Below are positions 51,431 to 63,116 of a DNA stretch of 64,000 nt, piece after piece. The notes beneath the pieces are model-generated. The model was given only the letters and a program-made list of their open reading frames with translations. It was not told the DNA's origin and did not search any database. The stretch lies in contig NW_026570272.1 of NCBI RefSeq assembly GCF_019649055.1, positions 1 through 64,000 on the forward strand, written 5' to 3'. Each line of letters opens with the position of its first letter. Positions within the stretch are counted from its first letter, which is position 1. A program made the translations under genes and the position numbers. This stretch comes from Paramacrobiotus metropolitanus (lineage: Eukaryota > Tardigrada > Eutardigrada > Parachela > Macrobiotidae).

Positions 51431-53937
51431 TCAAGGAGATGGTAAGTAATCGGCGTCGAGAAGACCCCGCAGCAGATCCCCAAAAGGATCAACGTCAGCG
51501 CTAAGTTGTGCGCGTTCCGCATTGGCAAGCGACGAATCAAAGCCTGCGCCGAGGCTGGCCACCGTCAGGACGCTCAGCTGACCGACGTCCAGCTGCCCGA
51601 TATCCGCCGCCGTCCACAGCCGGCCGCGGTGCAGGGTACCGGGCCGCGGATCCGCGCTCTGGTAATTATTCACAGCCTACACAAGTTCATCTTCATTTCT
51701 GATAATTATGAAGGAGAATTATTAATATTTTACAATTTATATCGATCGTTGATAATTTACGTCACATATAAATATAATCGACATGTATGAGCCATGCCAA
51801 ATGCGTGTGACGTGCCGCAAAATAAAGTTTGCAAAATGTATCTGCTGCTGTGATAATGCGGTAGAAATATTAAGGAACAAGCCTGACGCTCTCCAAAAAA
51901 AATACTCGTACGCAACCTACCATCACCATATCCTCAATCTCGGAGTCGCTATGGTCAACGATGCAGGCAGCGATCCAATCCTTAACCGCCTGCCTGTCCA
52001 ACGGTCGCTGCAGCACCAAACCCGCCTCGAACACCTCCCACACCTGCACCGCCATCGCCTCCCGCGGTTGCACACTAAACACATGCTGCTCGACAACCGC
52101 CTCCAGACTGCTAACCACCCGGCACTGCTTCCACACCATGCGACGGTCCACCGCGAAATCCCCGGCCAGCCGCGTCAACCGCCCGACCGACTGCTCGAAC
52201 AGCACGTCCCGCTCCTCGGTGTCGAAGACGCTGAAGCGGCACTGGAAGAACACCAGCGTCCGCAGGCGGCGGCCGGCGAGGAGATGGCGAACCAGCGCGG
52301 AGAGCTTCCGGCATTCCAGGAAGCCGACGCCCGTGATCATCAGGGTCGTGGTGGCCCGGTTCAGGCATTTCAGCAAGCTGGCCACCACCCAGAACATATC
52401 GGGCAGGGATGGGAGGTCGGCAGACTCGGAGGACCAGTGGGAGACGCGGACATCGGGGAAGTAGGTGTCGGTGGTGAGGATGCTGTTCCACAGGGCGCAA
52501 ACACGGCGACAACGGACGCGGCCGATGGAGTCCAGTGTCTGGAAGATTTCTACCATTAACTCAACGGGCAACGGAAGACTTTGACGATTTCCGGGAGTTT
52601 TGCGCTTTTTACTGGTGTTGCCCATGACGATTTGCCGGAGGACATAGGCCACTGCGGACGAGTGAACGGCTTTGTGCACCTCGTATTTGGCCAAAACATA
52701 AGCATCTTCCTGCAACAATTATTAAAAATGAACTCTTGTTACTGTATTTTAATACGAGAATAAGAGGAGCAGTATTTTGGCTGCTCAGGAGGCGCAAAGG
52801 GTCGCTTAAAGACGCATAGCTTCTAATTCACATGAACGACTTCCTTCAGAGTAACATTTATTCCTGCGGAAATCACTTTTCTGTCTAACGTAATTTATGT
52901 TTAACGACAAGCTCCTCAATGAAAATTTCCAACGACAGAAATTCAACGACTTCCGCCGTCTGAAGAGATTGCAACCGCCCGTGTGACAGCAAATGTCAAT
53001 TTTACCAAGAACGTCGTTCAGAACGATTTTGAAAAAATCTGTTTTCTTCCTTTTTGATTATCTCCCCAAAAATGACTACTTCCTCTGCAGTGCTTTTATT
53101 TAAAACAAATAAGAATAAAATTAATGAAGTACAAGAAATGCTTCTTGGTTGAAGATGCACCATTTGGAGGCAGACTGATACAAAACCAGTAAAAGCAGAA
53201 CGAACACAGAATACTACTTAAATTTAGTCAGCCAATAATCAATATCATCTTTAAGACTGACGTCCTTAACCCGGAATGCATGACGAAAATAAAAGCAAAG
53301 TTAACAAAATCATGACTGCACTTACCACATCTTTACAAGTCAGTGGAGCGGCGTTCTGGCCCCGCAGACACAGCATGGTGCGGCTGAGCACCGCCTTGCG
53401 CAGCACCTTGCAGAGTTTGCTTAGTTCGTACTAGAAGAGCGCCTTCAGCACCCGCGACTCGTCGCTCCAGTAGTCCGAAGGCAGCGGGCAACTGCGGATG
53501 ACAAACCGCGTCTCCGTCACCACCCGCCCCCGCAAATCGTTCTTGGAGGGCCGTGGGCGCACCTGATCCCCGGGGACCAGTTCCCTGACAACCCCATGGG
53601 GTAGCACCACTTCCACGTACTTCGGTCCGTTGGATAAGGAATCGAAGGGACCCAGGTCGACCAGCTCCCCCGGGTACCACAGCCAGGCGCCGTCGCGCCC
53701 GCGCGGCAACTGCACCTGCACGTGCTGCAGGCCCGAGATCTGGTGGCGCTGGCAGCGACTCTCGAAGATCTCCCCGAATTCGACGAAGTGCGCGCGCTGT
53801 CCCGCACAGCGGAAATCGATGATCAGGCCGCCCTCCGCCACGTCGATCACCTCGCCGTGCTGCAGTTGGCCGTCGACCACGACGTCCACGGCGTTCCACG
53901 CGAACACCGAGTGCTGCTGGTCTTCGTACACCAGCAT
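51431..53937 (-). pseudogene. F-box family gene B, 3 exons, with in-frame stop in exon 1
   Basis: Exons on the minus strand: 53,937-53,326; 52,709-51,921; 51,676-51,431, all phase 0; sum 1,647 nt. Exon 1 is the N-domain (MLVYEDQQHSVFAWNAVDV; LVPGDQVRPRPS) with TAG at 53,431-53,433 where paralogs have Lys or similar; the reading stays open and conserved after it to the donor GTAAGT. Exon 2 has the basic TSKKRKT, F-box LPLPVELMVEIFQTLDSIGRVRCRRVC and the middle region. Exon 3 is YQSADPRPGTLHRGRLWTAADIGQ. Either a pseudogene, a gene making a truncated N-domain, or one whose F-box part starts at an internal Met. Confidence 0.77.
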
Positions 53938-54202
53938 CGCGCCTTGCGTGGCTAACACGGACGCTTTCCTGATCACCGATGGGTCTGATATTCCCCAAGT
54001 CGATTGCCCAGCAGAAATTCACAGATATTCCAAATTTTCAAATGTATTCCAGATTTGTACAAGTCAGAATCCTGTCACGGACTCACTGTCAGACACTTTA
54101 TGTTTCTGGCCCGTCAAAAACATGTTTAACAAATCGAAGACTGCAGTTGTGCTTTTTGCCAGCTGATCGGCAGCTAGGAGCAGCACGGCTGAATTTCTCC
54201 AA

Positions 54203-54224
54203 CGTGCTCGCCTCTCTGGGCGGT
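54203..54224 (-). promoter_or_regulatory. Shared upstream motif, gene B
   Basis: Plus-strand reading CGTGCTCGCC then TCTCTGGGCGGT, about 270 bp upstream of the gene B start. Confidence 0.5.
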
Positions 54225-54239
54225 GATTTTGTGCGACTG

Positions 54240-54890
54240 CGGTGCAATAATTTTTTTAAAATATAACCGGCTCCCCTCTAAGGAAATTTCCATTTTTTGA
54301 TTGAACTTTTGAAGACAAATTTGGCAGTTAGGATACTTAAAAACATAGTTTCATCGACAATCGTCCAGGAGGCGTGGCACGATTCCGATACCGCTACGAT
54401 TTCGCCCAAAATTTCCGTTATGATAAATCCGATATTCCGCGCTTTTTCCGCGGAAAACATCGGAATTGTCGGACATATCGGTGGTCTCCGATGACTTATC
54501 GGACCAGCTGTGGAACAGACTGTACCTGAACCAGGGTGTTGAGTCTACACACTATATTGCCTTACGTCAAGAACATTTTTATTCAGATTGCAACTAGCAC
54601 ACTATACCGTACCGGTTCGGTGTATCAACCGGCTTTTTTTACAACGTCAAGTGCAAGAAATAGACCACTACTGTAAGATTAAAGATGCCCAATGCACAAA
54701 TTTAAAAAAAGCGCTACAACTCTATGGATCAGACGGTCCCCTGTCGTATACCAAAAAAACTGGGAAATCTTTATGCGTCGCTAACCAGGAGCCAGCAAAC
54801 AGCCCGATCAATGCACCGAACGCAAGAGACTATAGTAATTATTATTATGGATAACGCGTCGGAACGATATGGTGACTGCCACGCAAAATG
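54240..54890. other. Spacer between genes B and C
   Basis: No supported gene. It contains the distal 5' flank of gene B and the 3' flank of gene C. Confidence 0.4.
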
Positions 54891-54893
54891 TCC

Positions 54894-57655
54894 TCAAAAG
54901 TCAAAATCCGGATCATCCAGGGGATAGGGCCAGCTGGTAGGTGGGTCAACGGGAGTACCGCGCTTGGCAATGTTGTCGGTAGCGGGCAGAGACAGATCGA
55001 TGGCTTCGCTGAAGCTGGCCGCCGTCAGGACGTTCATCTCGCTGACGTCCAGCTGCCCGATATCCGCCGCCGTCCAGCCGCGACCGCGGTGCAGCGTGGC
55101 CGGCCGCGGATCCGCGCTCTGATACATACCAACCGCCTGCAATGCAATCATTTGTACAAGTGTACACGTCGATCCTTATTATCACTTCGACGTTTTCCCA
55201 TACCGAACATTTTCGCACTCTGGATTCGCGTACCAATCACCAGAGACACGGTATTTTCCGCATGAAAAAAATTATCAAAAAATTGATTAGGTGATTATAC
55301 GCATTTTTACACAAGCATGTACAGGAGATTAAAAGAAAGTGCAATGAGTGCATCCTATGATCCTAATGATTTTGGATGTTTTTTTAATGTTTAAAATTTC
55401 GTCATTTTAATTAGCGTAAAGATGCGCGAGCGTATTGTAATGCGCGGCTGTTGCCGAATAAAAAATTGCATTTAAAAGAAAGTATGAAGGTTAAGAATGC
55501 GGAGCTTCGCAGCGAATATGTTTTGGTTCGTTTCGAAATCTTCGTAGTTTTTTGGTTGTATAAGATAAACATGTAAGGTCTTTACCCTAATAATATCATC
55601 AATCTGAGAGTCATCGTGTTGCTCAACGCACGCAGCGATCCAGTCCTTAACCGCCGGCCGGTCCAACGGTCGCTCCAGCACCAAACTCTTCTCGAACACC
55701 TCCCATACCTGCAACGCCATCTCCTCCCGCGACCGGACGTGGAAACCCTGCTGCACCACCACCGCCTCCAGCTGATCGTGCGCCAGACGGCACCGCTTCC
55801 ACACCATGCGACTGTCCGCCGCGAAATCCTCGGCCAAGCCGACCAAACAATTGACCATATCCGGGAAGTAGTCCTCCTCCTCTTCTTCCATATCCAGATA
55901 GCTGAAGCGGCACTCGTTCAACACCAGCGTCCGCACGCGATAACCACTGAGAATATGGCGAGCCACCTGTAACGTGATTCATATTATGTCCGTGACTTTA
56001 GCGAGTCTGCTTGACCTACATGCTATTTTGTTGATATTCTATGTCTAGCTATATAAGCCACAGCCCGTTTTGTTGAGTCATGTGGTTTTCTAACTAGTCG
56101 ATCGACTAAACAATGTATCAGCACGGTCAAATCTCTTAGTAAAACTCTTCTTTACACACCGCCGCCAAGCTCCGACATTGGACGATATCCAGGCCGGTGA
56201 TGACCAGGGTCTTGGTGGTGCGGTGCAGGCATTTCAGCAGGCAGACCACCATCCAGTACATGTCGGGGATGAACGGGAGGTCGGGAGCGTCCGACTGCCA
56301 GCCGGAGACGCGCACGTCGGGGAAGTAGGCGTCGGTGGTGAGAAGGGTGTTCCACAGTTGACAGACACGCCGGCAGCGGACGCGTCCGATGGAGTCCAGT
56401 GACTGGAAGATGTCTACCAACAGTTCAGACGGCAACGGGAATTTCTTTTGAGGCTGTCCGGATTTGCGCTTTTTGCTGGCGCTTCGGGTAGCCATTTGAC
56501 GGAAGATGTGTTCGGATGTCGGGCACGGGGAGTCGGTCTCCGCCTCTTTCTTCGCCCAGGCGTACGCTTCTTCCTGCAACCAGTAATGAAATTGCGGATT
56601 TTTGCTAAGTCTGATTTATTTCAGTATATAAAAAGGGAAGTAGTTTATATAAAGGATTTAATGATTTAACGTCCGCACACATTCAGGGCCCAGTTCGAGG
56701 CAGCAGACACTCACAACAACAACAATTCTTCAGAATACACAGCATTTCAGATCCGCTTTAAACAATAATACATCAGCGTACTGCGTACATATAAAAAAAT
56801 TCTGATTATTATCTTCCGGCGTTCCCACTTTAAAGTAGGCGGCAGATGGCCTTATAAAGTAATTATTTATGTAAAATCATAAATTACTCATTAACCCAAT
56901 CAATTCCTTTTCGATTATTCGTTCTATGTCTTATTTTTAAATAAAAAGGAGACTTTTATTCAGCAGTAGACACAGCAGTACAAAAATGGTTGCGCTGGAT
57001 TACATTAATTAAGTTGAACAAATTTTAAACACTAAAATAATACCAAAATAGGTCTTACCACTTGCTGAATTGTCAGAGGGGCGGCGTTCTGACACTGGAG
57101 ATACAGCATGGTCTGGCTGAGCACGGACGTGCACCGCACCTTGCAGCGCTGGCCCAATTCCGCCTTAAAGAGCTCCTTCAGCACACGCGACTCGTCGGCC
57201 CAGTAGGTCCCAGGCAACGGACAACTGCGAATGACAAAATCCTTCTCCGTCACGACGCACCCCTGCAAGTCCTCATCCGATGGCTGCGGGCGCACCTGGT
57301 CGACGGGGACCAGTTCGCGGACGGTGTCATGAGGCAGCAACACTTCCACGTACTCGGAACGGTTGGAGAGGTAGGGCCCCAGGGGGAGCACCTCCCCGTG
57401 ATACCAGATCCAGGCGCCGTCGGATGCTCGGCGCAGCAGCACCTGCACGTACGTCGGCCAGGTCTCCTGGTAACGGCTGTCGAAAATGCTCCCGTAGGCG
57501 ACAAAGTGCGCGCGATGTCCCGCACAGCGGAAATCAATGATCAGGCCGCCCTCCGCCACGTCGATCACCTCGCCGTGCTGCAGTTGGCCGTCGACGCGGA
57601 CGTCTACGGCGTTCCACGCGAACACCGTGTGCTGCTCGTCTTCGTACACCAACAT
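54894..57655 (-). CDS. F-box family gene C, 4 exons, intact
   Basis: Exons on the minus strand: 57,655-57,059; 56,573-56,160; 55,966-55,586; 55,136-54,894. All junctions are phase 0 with GT/AG ends; 1,635 nt, 544 residues. Residues 1-199: N-domain with YVQVLLRRASDGAWIWYHG and VRELVPVDQVRP, a pattern like Tudor/Agenet folds. Residues 200-337: SKKRKSG basic patch (possible nuclear signal) and F-box FPLPSELLVDIFQSLDSIGRVRCRRVCQLWNTLL at about 244-280. Residues 338-464: middle region with an acidic run EEEEEDYF and DFAADSRMVWKRCR. Residues 465-544: conserved tail YQSADPRPATLHRGRGWTAADIGQLD. It has one more intron than A and B. Likely SCF substrate receptor by inference; ligand unknown. Confidence 0.82.
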
Positions 57656-57930
57656 ATCGCGCAGTTCGTGGCTAGATCACAGATGGGTTCGATATTCGCA
57701 GAGTCGGTTGCCCGGCAGAAATTCACAGTTTTGTCAGGTGTATCCCAAATTTATATACAAAATCACTTGCCAGATACACTTTCTGTCACCGTCTCGTCGG
57801 TATAAATATTACACAAATGATAAATCTGAAACTTCAGTAATCGAATCTGGTGATAACGTACAGTACTGATAAGAAAAACGTTGAACGAAAAGCAGAAATG
57901 CACCTGCTTAGCGCACGCCTGTATTCTTGA

Positions 57931-57952
57931 CGTGCTCGCCGTTTTGGGCGGT
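57931..57952 (-). promoter_or_regulatory. Shared upstream motif, gene C
   Basis: Plus-strand reading CGTGCTCGCC then GTTTTGGGCGGT, about 280 bp upstream of the gene C start. A second shared block, CAGAAATTCACAG, lies about 60 bp upstream of the start in all three genes. Confidence 0.5.
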
Positions 57953-58199
57953 AGGTTAAAATTTCGTGAGATTGCGGCGTACTGCTTAGGTTTATGGTTG
58001 TAATTAAAAGTGAGTAGCGGCGCGCAGCCTTTAATTTGTCCGGCCTGCAGTCAGCGACCAAGATTCATCCCAAGATTCACAACTTGAAAATCTTACCAGA
58101 ACTGTGCAGTTACGTTCAATTATTGATTTTTAAGCAAATTCAGCTATAAGGCTCTTTTCGAGAGTATTGTTAAAAACCACCAACGACTACGATCTCGTT

Positions 58200-59145
58200 T
58201 TAAAGATGGAATGGTGGCGCCTGCTCCCCATAGCGCGGCGACTGTGCAGCTGCTGTCCGCCCAGCCGTCTCCCACGATGCGCTGGTGCGAAGCCAACATC
58301 CGCTACCCCGACTGGATGGGGTTCTAGCGTGGGCTTACACAAGGATTCAAAAGCGTCTAACACAAGAATCGGTTACATGTTGTCGCTGTTCGATCATTAT
58401 GATTCCGCAGCTCTTATCTGCAGTAATCTGCTTATTTAAAGCACTGATTTTTCCTCTTCTGGATTACTGCAGTCCAGTGGTAAAAGCTTTCCTTAAAATG
58501 CAACGAGAAGATCTAGAGATATGTGTTTTGAAATTTTTAAAAAGACTACGTCTGGGAAGCGCGCGTAATGATTACTGTGGCCGACTTCATGAGGTAAACT
58601 GGGACTGCGTTGAGTTACGTCGGGTTACGACCTCTTTTTTTGTTGCGTATAAGCTATTACTCGGCATTATGCCCCTCGGCAACTGCTTTTTCACTAGTTA
58701 TGAGTCAGTCACTGCCGTCAATACTGTTGCAGGTAACACCCGAAATGCAAACCGGATGTCGCGCCATCCATTCCCGATTCAAGCTGCGAATACCACTTTT
58801 TGCAGAACCGAAGTGCCAGCCAGTGAAGACTCGTTCTCATGGAGGACTGACAAAATCTGGAATGACCTCGATTTGGACGCATCATCCTATCGCAGTATCG
58901 CTCACTACATGTGTTTCAGGCAGCACTGGACAGCGTTTCATGGAAGGAAATCGCCTCTGTTAAAGACCACCTTGACACGCTTAATTAGCTTGACCTTTGT
59001 TGAAATCGATGTAATCGTCCTTATTTTGTCGGTTTTGTTGCACTGTTTTCTTGTTTTAATTATTTGACTTGTCTATAGATCTCGATGAGGAGTGATTCGT
59101 TGTATCTGTAGACATTAAGCATTAAAACCAAACAAAACCAACCCT
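58200..59145 (+). mobile_element. LINE 3' fragment, copy L3 (related but distinct family)
   Basis: A plus-strand ORF (58,285-59,067) carries the post-RT C-terminal domain: FPLLDYCSPVVKAF, LKFLKRLRLG, YKLLLGIMPLG, VAGNTRNANRMSRHPFPI and WRTDKIWNDL, which parallel segments of L1 and L2. There is no RT core, so it is 5' truncated. The 3' UTR contains TGTAGACATTAAGCATTAAAACC, similar to the L1 and L2 3' ends, and ends in CAAA-rich sequence. Confidence 0.78.
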
Positions 59146-59676
59146 AAGCGCCGCGTGTGTGGTGTGTGCTTGTGACTACGGTATGTGTGTGCTGTGTGTC
59201 GCCTTGGTTGATGAAAATTAATAAAGGTCATGCTCAGACGCGGTTATACGTGGCGCTCGTCATAGATTCTACGTTTTCCGAAATGGTCAAATAGTTATTA
59301 GCCATCAGGAGAATGAACACTAGTTTTATTGCAGCCAGAAATTCTTGAAGATTACCACGATCACATCGCATCACGTTTTGTCCAGCCAAAGCATTTGGTC
59401 TGCCAATGCATTTTCTAGTTATTCTAAATTTACAAAGGTAATTCATTTTATTTTAGCCAGATCGTCATTATAAAGGTCAGTCCTCTTTTATTATACAGAC
59501 ACAAGTTCACAGCAGTATTCCAAAGGTCACTTATTTATTTGCATCGCCAATATTTGTTTCCATCCCATTCTATTAATTTTTATTAGTGCCACATCTGCTC
59601 TGTGAAGACCCCCCGCATTATGACGTCATTTTAAAGGTCATTTGTTTACATTTAATAATAGCCACATAACTCAGCT

Positions 59677-59762
59677 AGGAATAGGAAACATGTGGAAAAT
59701 TCCTAACACCACCGATACTAGTATCGGTGGTGTTAGGAATTTTCCACATGTTTCCTATTCCT
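59677..59762. repeat. Perfect 86-bp palindrome without loop
   Basis: Two 43-bp arms meet at ACTAGT (centre 59,719/59,720). The arms contain GGAAACATGTGGAAAATTCC and CTAACACCACCGATACT with exact inverse copies. It would form a cruciform or a long hairpin RNA. Confidence 0.95.
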
Positions 59763-59828
59763 ATTCCTATTCCTATTCCTATTCCTATTCCTATTCCTAT
59801 TTCCTATTCCTATTCCTATTCCTATTCC
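59751..59828. repeat. Hexamer satellite (CTATTC)n
   Basis: About 12 units of TTCCTA/CTATTC with one extra T, starting inside the right palindrome arm. Directly after it (59,829-59,847) CACATGTTAGGAATTTTCC is a partial further copy of the palindrome arm. The plus ORF reading SYSYSY is only this repeat. Confidence 0.93.
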
Positions 59829-60649
59829 ACATGTTAGGAATTTTCCATGTGCGCGTACTTCTTCACGAATACTATAATCATCGTAGAAGGCGTTCTCCAA
59901 ATGTATCGCTTTTGCTATTACAAACTCGTACTAGCTTCGTATTATTAAGTCACTTTATTGCATTTGTCTAAGAATTAACAATCAGTTAAGACAGATGAGA
60001 GACACATGAAAGTGATTTTCTTCAATACTTAGATAACATCAGTGAGCGAATGATTTTTTGTCGGTTATTTTTTATTTTCTGGTGCTGTGCATATATATTA
60101 AGCGCAAAAAAACTGAACATGATTTGGCGCCTGAACATGGCGCAAAGAATGACTTACTTTATCGTCGAAATACGTAATTCGAAACGTTTTAATAAAAATT
60201 TATCCTCCAAAAAAGTGCAGATTCGAATTGCTAAAAACACGATTTTCAAAGCAGTACTGTATCTGTATATTCCATGTTCCGTATATGCCGTATATTCTAG
60301 ATGTACAAGCCTGTCCGTGTAATGAGCACGTAAAGGTACAGCTAATGCATATTTAGCGCGATATTAGCGCTGAGCACGATGGCCACTACACTACGTTTAC
60401 CACAATGCGTAAATGCGCTCCGCAGTTAGATTGTCCCTTACTGCACCGACCGTTTTCTAGCCACCATCCGCCAGGCAATTACAATTATTCTCAATAAATT
60501 ATCAGGTGCGCAGCAGGCCACCAGCCAGCGAAACGCATGTTACGTGTTTAAACAGTGTGGCGTAGCGTGGCGTTGTATGTTGTTTGGCGTAACCCATGAA
60601 TTTACATTTTTTGCTGTTCTTTATCGTGCTCATCATCCGGACCGGCTTG

Positions 60650-60809
60650 TACAAGCTTGTCCGGTAATTTCTGTCGTAAAGGTACAGATGGCACATATTT
60701 AGCGCGAAGTATGCGCTATAGCGATTGCCACTACACTACGTTTGGCGTAACACGCAAATTTGCGTATTTCGCTGTATTGAACCGGCAGGAATTACCGGAC
60801 AAGCTTGTA
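60650..60809. mobile_element. Small MITE, 160 bp with perfect 20-bp inverted ends
   Basis: Ends TACAAGCTTGTCCGGTAATT and its exact inverse; TA at both outer ends suggests a TA target site (Tc1/mariner style). Single related ends occur at 17,811-17,832 and 60,302-60,315. Confidence 0.8.
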
Positions 60810-60846
60810 CAGTATATATAGTATATATTTATATACTGCTTATATA

Positions 60847-61334
60847 CAAGCCCATCCAACAATTCTTTGACCGCTGTAAGCGCAGCGCATATAAATCGCG
60901 CACAGTAATGCAAATACGCATCGTAGTGTAGTGGCAGATATATTTATAAATATTCAACCAATATATTAGATCACAATTAATAGACCATTATTAGACCAAC
61001 GTGGAATCAATCATCTTTAGCCCGGGCATGTTGCAATCAGTAATTTGAAAGTAATATGGATATTAAGTACCACCGCGATATTGTATTGCAAAGCAAAGAT
61101 AATACTGTTACAAAAGCATAAAATTAATATAAATTATGATGGCAATAAATAATGCTAAACATATTACATTGTATATCACAGATACAGTAACTGCAACACA
61201 TGCAGATTTGGTGCTTATTTACGCAGAATACGCAGACCCATGTGGCGTGACGTGTCGAAGCACATTAAATGGTTCAAGCCCACGTTTCTTTAAATTCCCG
61301 CTTACAGCGGTCAAAGAATTGTTGGATGGGCTTG
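60847..61334. mobile_element. MITE, 488 bp with perfect 36-bp inverted ends
   Basis: Left end 60,847-60,882 starts CAAGCCCATCCAACAATT and the right end 61,299-61,334 is its exact inverse. TATA lies directly outside both ends, fitting TA target-site insertion. AT-rich interior with no supported ORF. Confidence 0.85.
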
Positions 61335-61339
61335 TATAT

Positions 61340-62830
61340 ACTGCTTGTACAGTATATATTTATTCTACAGTTTATTGAATAATGAAGTAATAATATTTTT
61401 TTCATTCGCCTTTTTGTAAAGCTGTAACTGCTGTATAAATTAGCTTAGTGCTCACTTCACGCTGTTGCTAAGCGCTTTTCTTCCGTGCACAAAACAAGAC
61501 GAGCACCACATACAATAATAGTGAGTAGTGTTGTTGACCTACCGTGAATGTATGAAGCTTCAAACCATTAAAAAACTATCATCATAATAGTGAGTGCGTA
61601 CTATGTTAATAAACTTTCGATTAGGCATTCGTACGACGACAAAAGCTTGAGACACAGCTGCAGACTGGCAGTGGCGCAGTTGAAATGCCATCAGTGCTTC
61701 CGGTCTAATAATATATTGAATTTGGCAATCGCGGCGACCGCCATCAGTACAGTATATGAAGCTTCCGATACGAAGGTTCTTGGCTGGCCACTAATTTAAT
61801 TGACCAGTAAGTGTGTAAATAGATTTTGATGACCACTTCGTACACTACCTTTCCCTACCTTTTATTCCGTATACTACCTTTTGCGCTGCCTTCCTTTCCG
61901 TGCACAACCATTTTGCACCACATTTCTTTCGGTACGCTGTCTTTTTGAGGAACTACCTTTGACCCCGTACACTAACCGTTCACTTCCTTTATTCACATGC
62001 CTGACGTTCTGTTTTACAAATTTTTTCTTGTGACGACATCGTCACTACTCACTAGTCGCACCGCATCGCAATTAGCCACCGGTGTGCAGGTAAGCTGCAC
62101 ATTCCTGCGCGGTCATGTTGTACTGTTTCAGTGCTCGAAATTCTGAAATTACCTGTGCACTTAAAACCTACGAAAATCAAACTTTTTCTCTAGAAAAAAC
62201 GAGCTCTTACGGCATCAGTGTCTCCTCTGCAGTGATGCCTTATGCAGTGTTCGTAAACCAAAACCTACAACGTGGGGAATACAATGCGAGCAAGAAAGGA
62301 AGCTACGGGTTTAGGGTGTGCGTTCTAGCGAAGACAGCGAAAACCGGTTTCTACAGCTCGTACGCGCACAGACAGCCACACTCATACGTGTGTAAGTGAA
62401 TGCGAGCGGATTAAACCACTCACACACACATGTGCCGATCAATCGATACAGCAAGGCAGCATTCAGCTTGCGCTTTTTGGCAGCACTGGAATCCGCTGTC
62501 TTCGGTCTGTTTATAGTCACAACAGAGACGCTGCATTGATCAACCAGCCTCAGCGGGCAAAAAAGGCTGTTCGCTGGCTTTTTAACATAGACCGTAGCGT
62601 CCTCATTTAGTCAGATTGTATGTACTCTCATTGTTGATCGTGCTAATTTCGTCCACATTCGATGCATTTCAAGCGATTTTAAAATATCGCCATTTCAAGC
62701 AGATTGACGTTTCAATTCACTTCACATTTCACGCAAGGGTCCTCGTGGTTATGAAATGAAAGTGAAACGAAAGTGAAATGTTTAATCGTGAAAGCGTGAT
62801 TTCAACCCGACAAGTTTCCTTTCCACTTAC
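61340..62830. other. AT-rich region, no supported gene
   Basis: Short ORFs only. A pyrimidine-rich stretch with repeated CTACCTTT-like words occurs at 61,845-61,990. Nothing assigned. Confidence 0.4.
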
Positions 62831-62840
62831 CATTTTTTAT

Positions 62841-63116
62841 CTAATAGTGGCTAAGTGGATACTGGACATTCGATAGAATCACTTGGGGGAATTCACCTGT
62901 CGCATTTATAAGCGTAATGTGATCCAGTACCTTAGTAACAAGATTGGTGTATCCTACGTCAGCTGTTGCGCCGCAAAATTTTGAACTATATTCTATGGTG
63001 GCTTTGTGCCGTGAAGGATTCGTAATTGCTACTTTGAATGTATTGTCACTGGGTTTATCGGGTGATTCGGGTCGGATATAGGAGTATGCAAGCTGCACGT
63101 GGCACAGGCAGTGCAT
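62841..63116 (-). CDS. Possible coding exon of unknown gene
   Basis: An open frame of 91 residues with coding-like composition (SDNTFKVAITNPSRHKATIE, then KFCGATADVGYTN). A possible acceptor CACGTGCAG precedes LAYSYIRPES and a possible donor GTGAAT follows NATG. The beta-rich pattern could be extracellular. No family was recognised and no neighbouring exons were found, so this is weak. Confidence 0.25.
   Translation of the reverse strand: MHCLCHVQLAYSYIRPESPDKPSDNTFKVAITNPSRHKATIEYSSKFCGATADVGYTNLVTKVLDHITLINATGEFPQVILSNVQYPLSHY

Noticed and set aside
59642-59971. Plus-strand ORF with SYSYSY repeats
   Set aside because: It is a translation of the hexamer satellite and the palindrome arm, with no independent coding evidence.
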